This document shows positions 61,130 to 64,000 of a DNA stretch of 64,000 nucleotides, piece after piece. Numbering within the stretch: position 1 is the first letter of the stretch; each line of letters starts with the position of its first letter. Under the pieces are notes generated by a model. It searched no databases. It worked only from the letters and a program-made list of their open reading frames with translations, and had not been told where the DNA came from. The stretch is from Channa striata (Eukaryota > Chordata > Actinopteri > Anabantiformes > Channidae), in assembly GCA_033026295.1 (NCBI GenBank), contig CM065182.1, positions 16,326,715-16,390,714 of the forward strand. The letters are read 5' to 3'. The translations under genes were made by a program, and so were the position numbers.

Positions 61130-64000
61130 CTTATTCTATCTCCTTGTCTCTTCGCCTCCCCTTCTTTGTCCCTCCCTGGTTATAAAGACTTTTCAAGAAA
61201 TCATTGGCTCAACAGAGAAAGGGCAAATCCTCTTCAGCCAATTTAAATTCTCCTGAGCACATGGTTCCGACTATTCCAAACTAATTAAGAGACATGTCAT
61301 GAATAAAAACACTTTGATTATGAAAAGAGGTTGCCCTCTGCCTCCTTTTAGGCTTGTCATTAGTATGAGGACACGTGGTGAATAGCTGGAGTGTGGGTAC
61401 CAGCAGCCTGAGACAGCCGCAGATGCCCTCTCTTGATTAAATTTTTCGCTGCATGTTTTATTCAGGGCTGACTGCATGAACACAATGCCACAGTCTGTGA
61501 TTAGCCTATACCTGTACCAACAGGAGAGCAAGGGCGAGCAGGACCGGGAGAGCAAGGCCCACTCAAAGGACAGGGCACAAAGAACATGTGATCCCGGTGC
61601 CCTGGAGGATTGCGGGTGCACTCCACCACCCACTGTCCTCCTGCTCTCTCAGTCAAAGTGACATAAAGGCATAAAGCTCAGATATTCCAATTCTGTGGCA
61701 CCAATACTAAAATAGTACGGCTGTGTTTGGAAAAAGCTTTAAAAATTCTAGCACAGATGTCCTTACATTATAAAGCATTACTTCTAATAGATTATGAGGA
61801 TAAATGTGAGAATAACTGAAAGGTTTCAAATTATATTTAAAGAGGTTCATAATTTACTAGTGCGTGTAATCACTACATTATTTGATAACAATTTGTTCTT
61901 AAAACTGATATCGAATAATAGGTGTTCAAATATAATCCGATTAGTATTTCCCATGTTACTCCTGATTAAGGTTAAATTATATTTACAAAATGTTTTATTT
62001 CAAAATGCTTCACACAGATTTCAACAAAAATGGGTTTTATATAGTTATAAAATTCACAATTAGGTTTCGTACAGGTACAAGAATCTTGCACGAAAAATTG
62101 CACAAAGTGGAAACATGCACAGCGCAGTTGTTCGTGTTACAACCGTCTGCTTCATTGATCGGGTGCTAGTACTAGTGCATGATCCCAGAGACATGCATGA
62201 TCTCCGAGCTGTTCTGAGATGCCTTATGTTACACTCCAAAGAGGTTGTAGCTGTCAACATGTGGTCCTCAGCCCAGCTGACTTGTCCCAAAGGGGAGCTG
62301 GACCCCCCTGCAGGAGCCATCTGTACAGCAGACAAGCCTATCCATCATCTGCACTGTAGCACTCAATTTAGGGTTCTTCTGCAGACGGCTTCAGACAGCA
62401 GTGAACAGCTTTACATGTGCGCTTGGTAATGAGAGTCCTTGAAACCTGCTTAGAGGCTCTCAAAGCCAACCTCAGTGGCTGGAGGGAATCAGAGATTCAA
62501 TTCCCAAGGCTAAACCCACACCCATCCTTCAGGGTACTTCCAAATGTAGGATTCTTCTCTAAATGCATCACCGTGGAGGCAGCGACACTAAATTAGGAAA
62601 AGGGAAAAAATGATTACCGTGTTGATTAAGTCTAAATTAACGCCAAATTGTTCTTGTCCCGGGCTCAGTGAGAGATTGATTTCCACTGTTTCTCCATTCA
62701 TTAGATTTGTTCATTAGTGTTTTCAAATGAATAATGTCACAAAAGACACCTCTACCTCCCAAAGTCTCTTACTTTTATTAGACACTTTATTTCCACAGAA
62801 AGTACAAACAGGTAGAGAATTCCTGCTTTGAGAAACCGTGTCAGTTTTGCTCTCTGGCCTTGAATTCCCCAAATGTAGCAGCAGTAGTGGTTGAAATGTG
62901 CATTGGGGCTCCTGGGCATTTTGACTGTACACCTCATGAACATGTTTATTGAACTAATGGCTGATGCTGCTGTTGTGGAATTCAGAGGAAGTTTACTTTT
63001 TGCTTTTTTTTTTTTTTTTCTTGTTTGTTCACTTACCACATATCTCACATTCATTTACATCCTTGGGGCAATAGTTGCACGGAAAGGAGGATTATATGCA
63101 ATTCATGAAATTGTGTTCGCTCATGCTTGAGGGCTGCCTGCTGCAACCACAAGAAAGTGCTTCTTATTAATTTCCACAAGCCACACTTTCCTCCAGTCAC
63201 ATGCCGGCTTCTTTAACCTTAGGCTACCGCTGCCCCACTGCTAGGAAACAAAGACATTTATGTCAAACAAGCAACCCTGCCTTTGATGCAGAAACCTTTT
63301 GCTGAGCCTCAGAATGCTCCGTGCTAGGATTGAGGCTTGTTATCTTTTACTGTAGCCCCAGTTGTATTTGATGTAGCACTGAGAATGTGTTTATCCTAAT
63401 GACTGTACGAACGGATGCATCCCTACATCAGTCACTCTTGCATTGCTTACATCGAAAGGCTGTCAGTGATGCATGCAACTGTCCAACTGTCTTAACGTGG
63501 AGAATCCATTTTGTTTCAGTTAATTCAATCGGCATCTACCGACTGATCCGTTGCGTTCTGATGGTTCTCTCAGAGACCCTGGGAGCTTTGGAGAGGGAAC
63601 ATGGAGGAAGGATCCCTCTTGGCATTGGTGGGGGTAAAATGTCACAGCCCCCTGCCTTGAGCAGATGAGGCTGTGTTACACACCTCCTTGGCAGCTCAAG
63701 ACGCGATAGTTGCAGCTTATCATATGTAAGCTTGGGGAACAAGGCCAGTGGGCATTCCCGCATTTTGTGCTTTTCACATCTCTACATTACAAATCTCGCT
63801 CTTCATGCTGGTGTGGTGAGCTCTCATGTAGTTTCTCAATAATCGCATAGGCCGGTTGGCAATGCATCTAAATCCCTCTCCTACAGGTTCCCAATTTCAT
63901 GTGACACTTGTTGTGATGTTTCTTGAACCACACACAAAAAAAGTAAGCTGGAAACAGCCTCGGGAGTGTCGGATACCGAAGGCATTGCTAGACAGGTTTA
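57001..64000 (+). other. Presumed first intron of the second gene (3' part of window)
   Basis: Holds (AC)n at 61097-61125 and a homeodomain-word and palindrome cluster at 60037-60173. No second exon could be identified before the window ends, so the intron would exceed 19.7 kb. Confidence 0.5.
61097..61125 (+). repeat. (AC)n microsatellite
   Basis: About 14 AC units preceded by imperfect GACA units. Confidence 0.9.

Overview
The window is nuclear DNA from a ray-finned fish, probably a percomorph. It has split genes with GT-AG introns, many (TG)n/(CA)n microsatellites and an AT-rich intergenic background. It also carries degraded copies of fish repeats: a Tc1/mariner relic with the TIR word ATCAGCCACAACATTAAA, and a tRNA-headed SINE remnant. 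No bacterial, viral or organellar features were seen.

Region 1 (1 to about 20.2 kb, + strand) is the 3' part of an unconventional myosin-XVIIIa gene (myo18a). Fifteen coiled-coil exons run from 660 to 14160 and agree closely with the vertebrate MYO18A tail as I remember it. Two alternative ends follow, both entered in phase from the same donor. One is a large Ser-rich terminal exon (14729-16142) with its own poly(A) signal, resembling the C-terminal extension of the cardiac Myo18A-gamma isoform. The other is a short conserved terminal exon (18384-18513), giving the ordinary tail tip and a long 3' UTR. The reading frame is intact in every exon except one: the exon at 2137-2336 lacks a single base near 2283, which is either a sequence error or a true lesion. 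The first intron has a GC donor. Four introns have long (TG)n tracts at or near the acceptor. A coding-like 66-codon ORF lies in the distal 3' UTR.

Region 2 (about 20.2 to 43.8 kb) holds no gene I can support. It contains simple repeats, A/T-rich sequence and a few mixed-composition stretches that could be regulatory.

Region 3 (43.8 to 64.0 kb, + strand) begins with a CpG-rich promoter. It contains a near-consensus RE1/NRSE silencer (43855-43875), a 56-nt pure-purine tract and a first coding exon (44198-44282) for a signal peptide, ending at a good splice donor. The rest of the window would be its first intron. In human, SEZ6 is the next same-strand gene downstream of MYO18A and is neuronal with an N-terminal signal peptide. 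Synteny, signal peptide and RE1 together make sez6 the leading candidate, but no SEZ6 domain lies in the window.

The two genes are not functionally linked. The main biological points are the choice between myo18a C-termini and the neuron-restrictive element at the second promoter.
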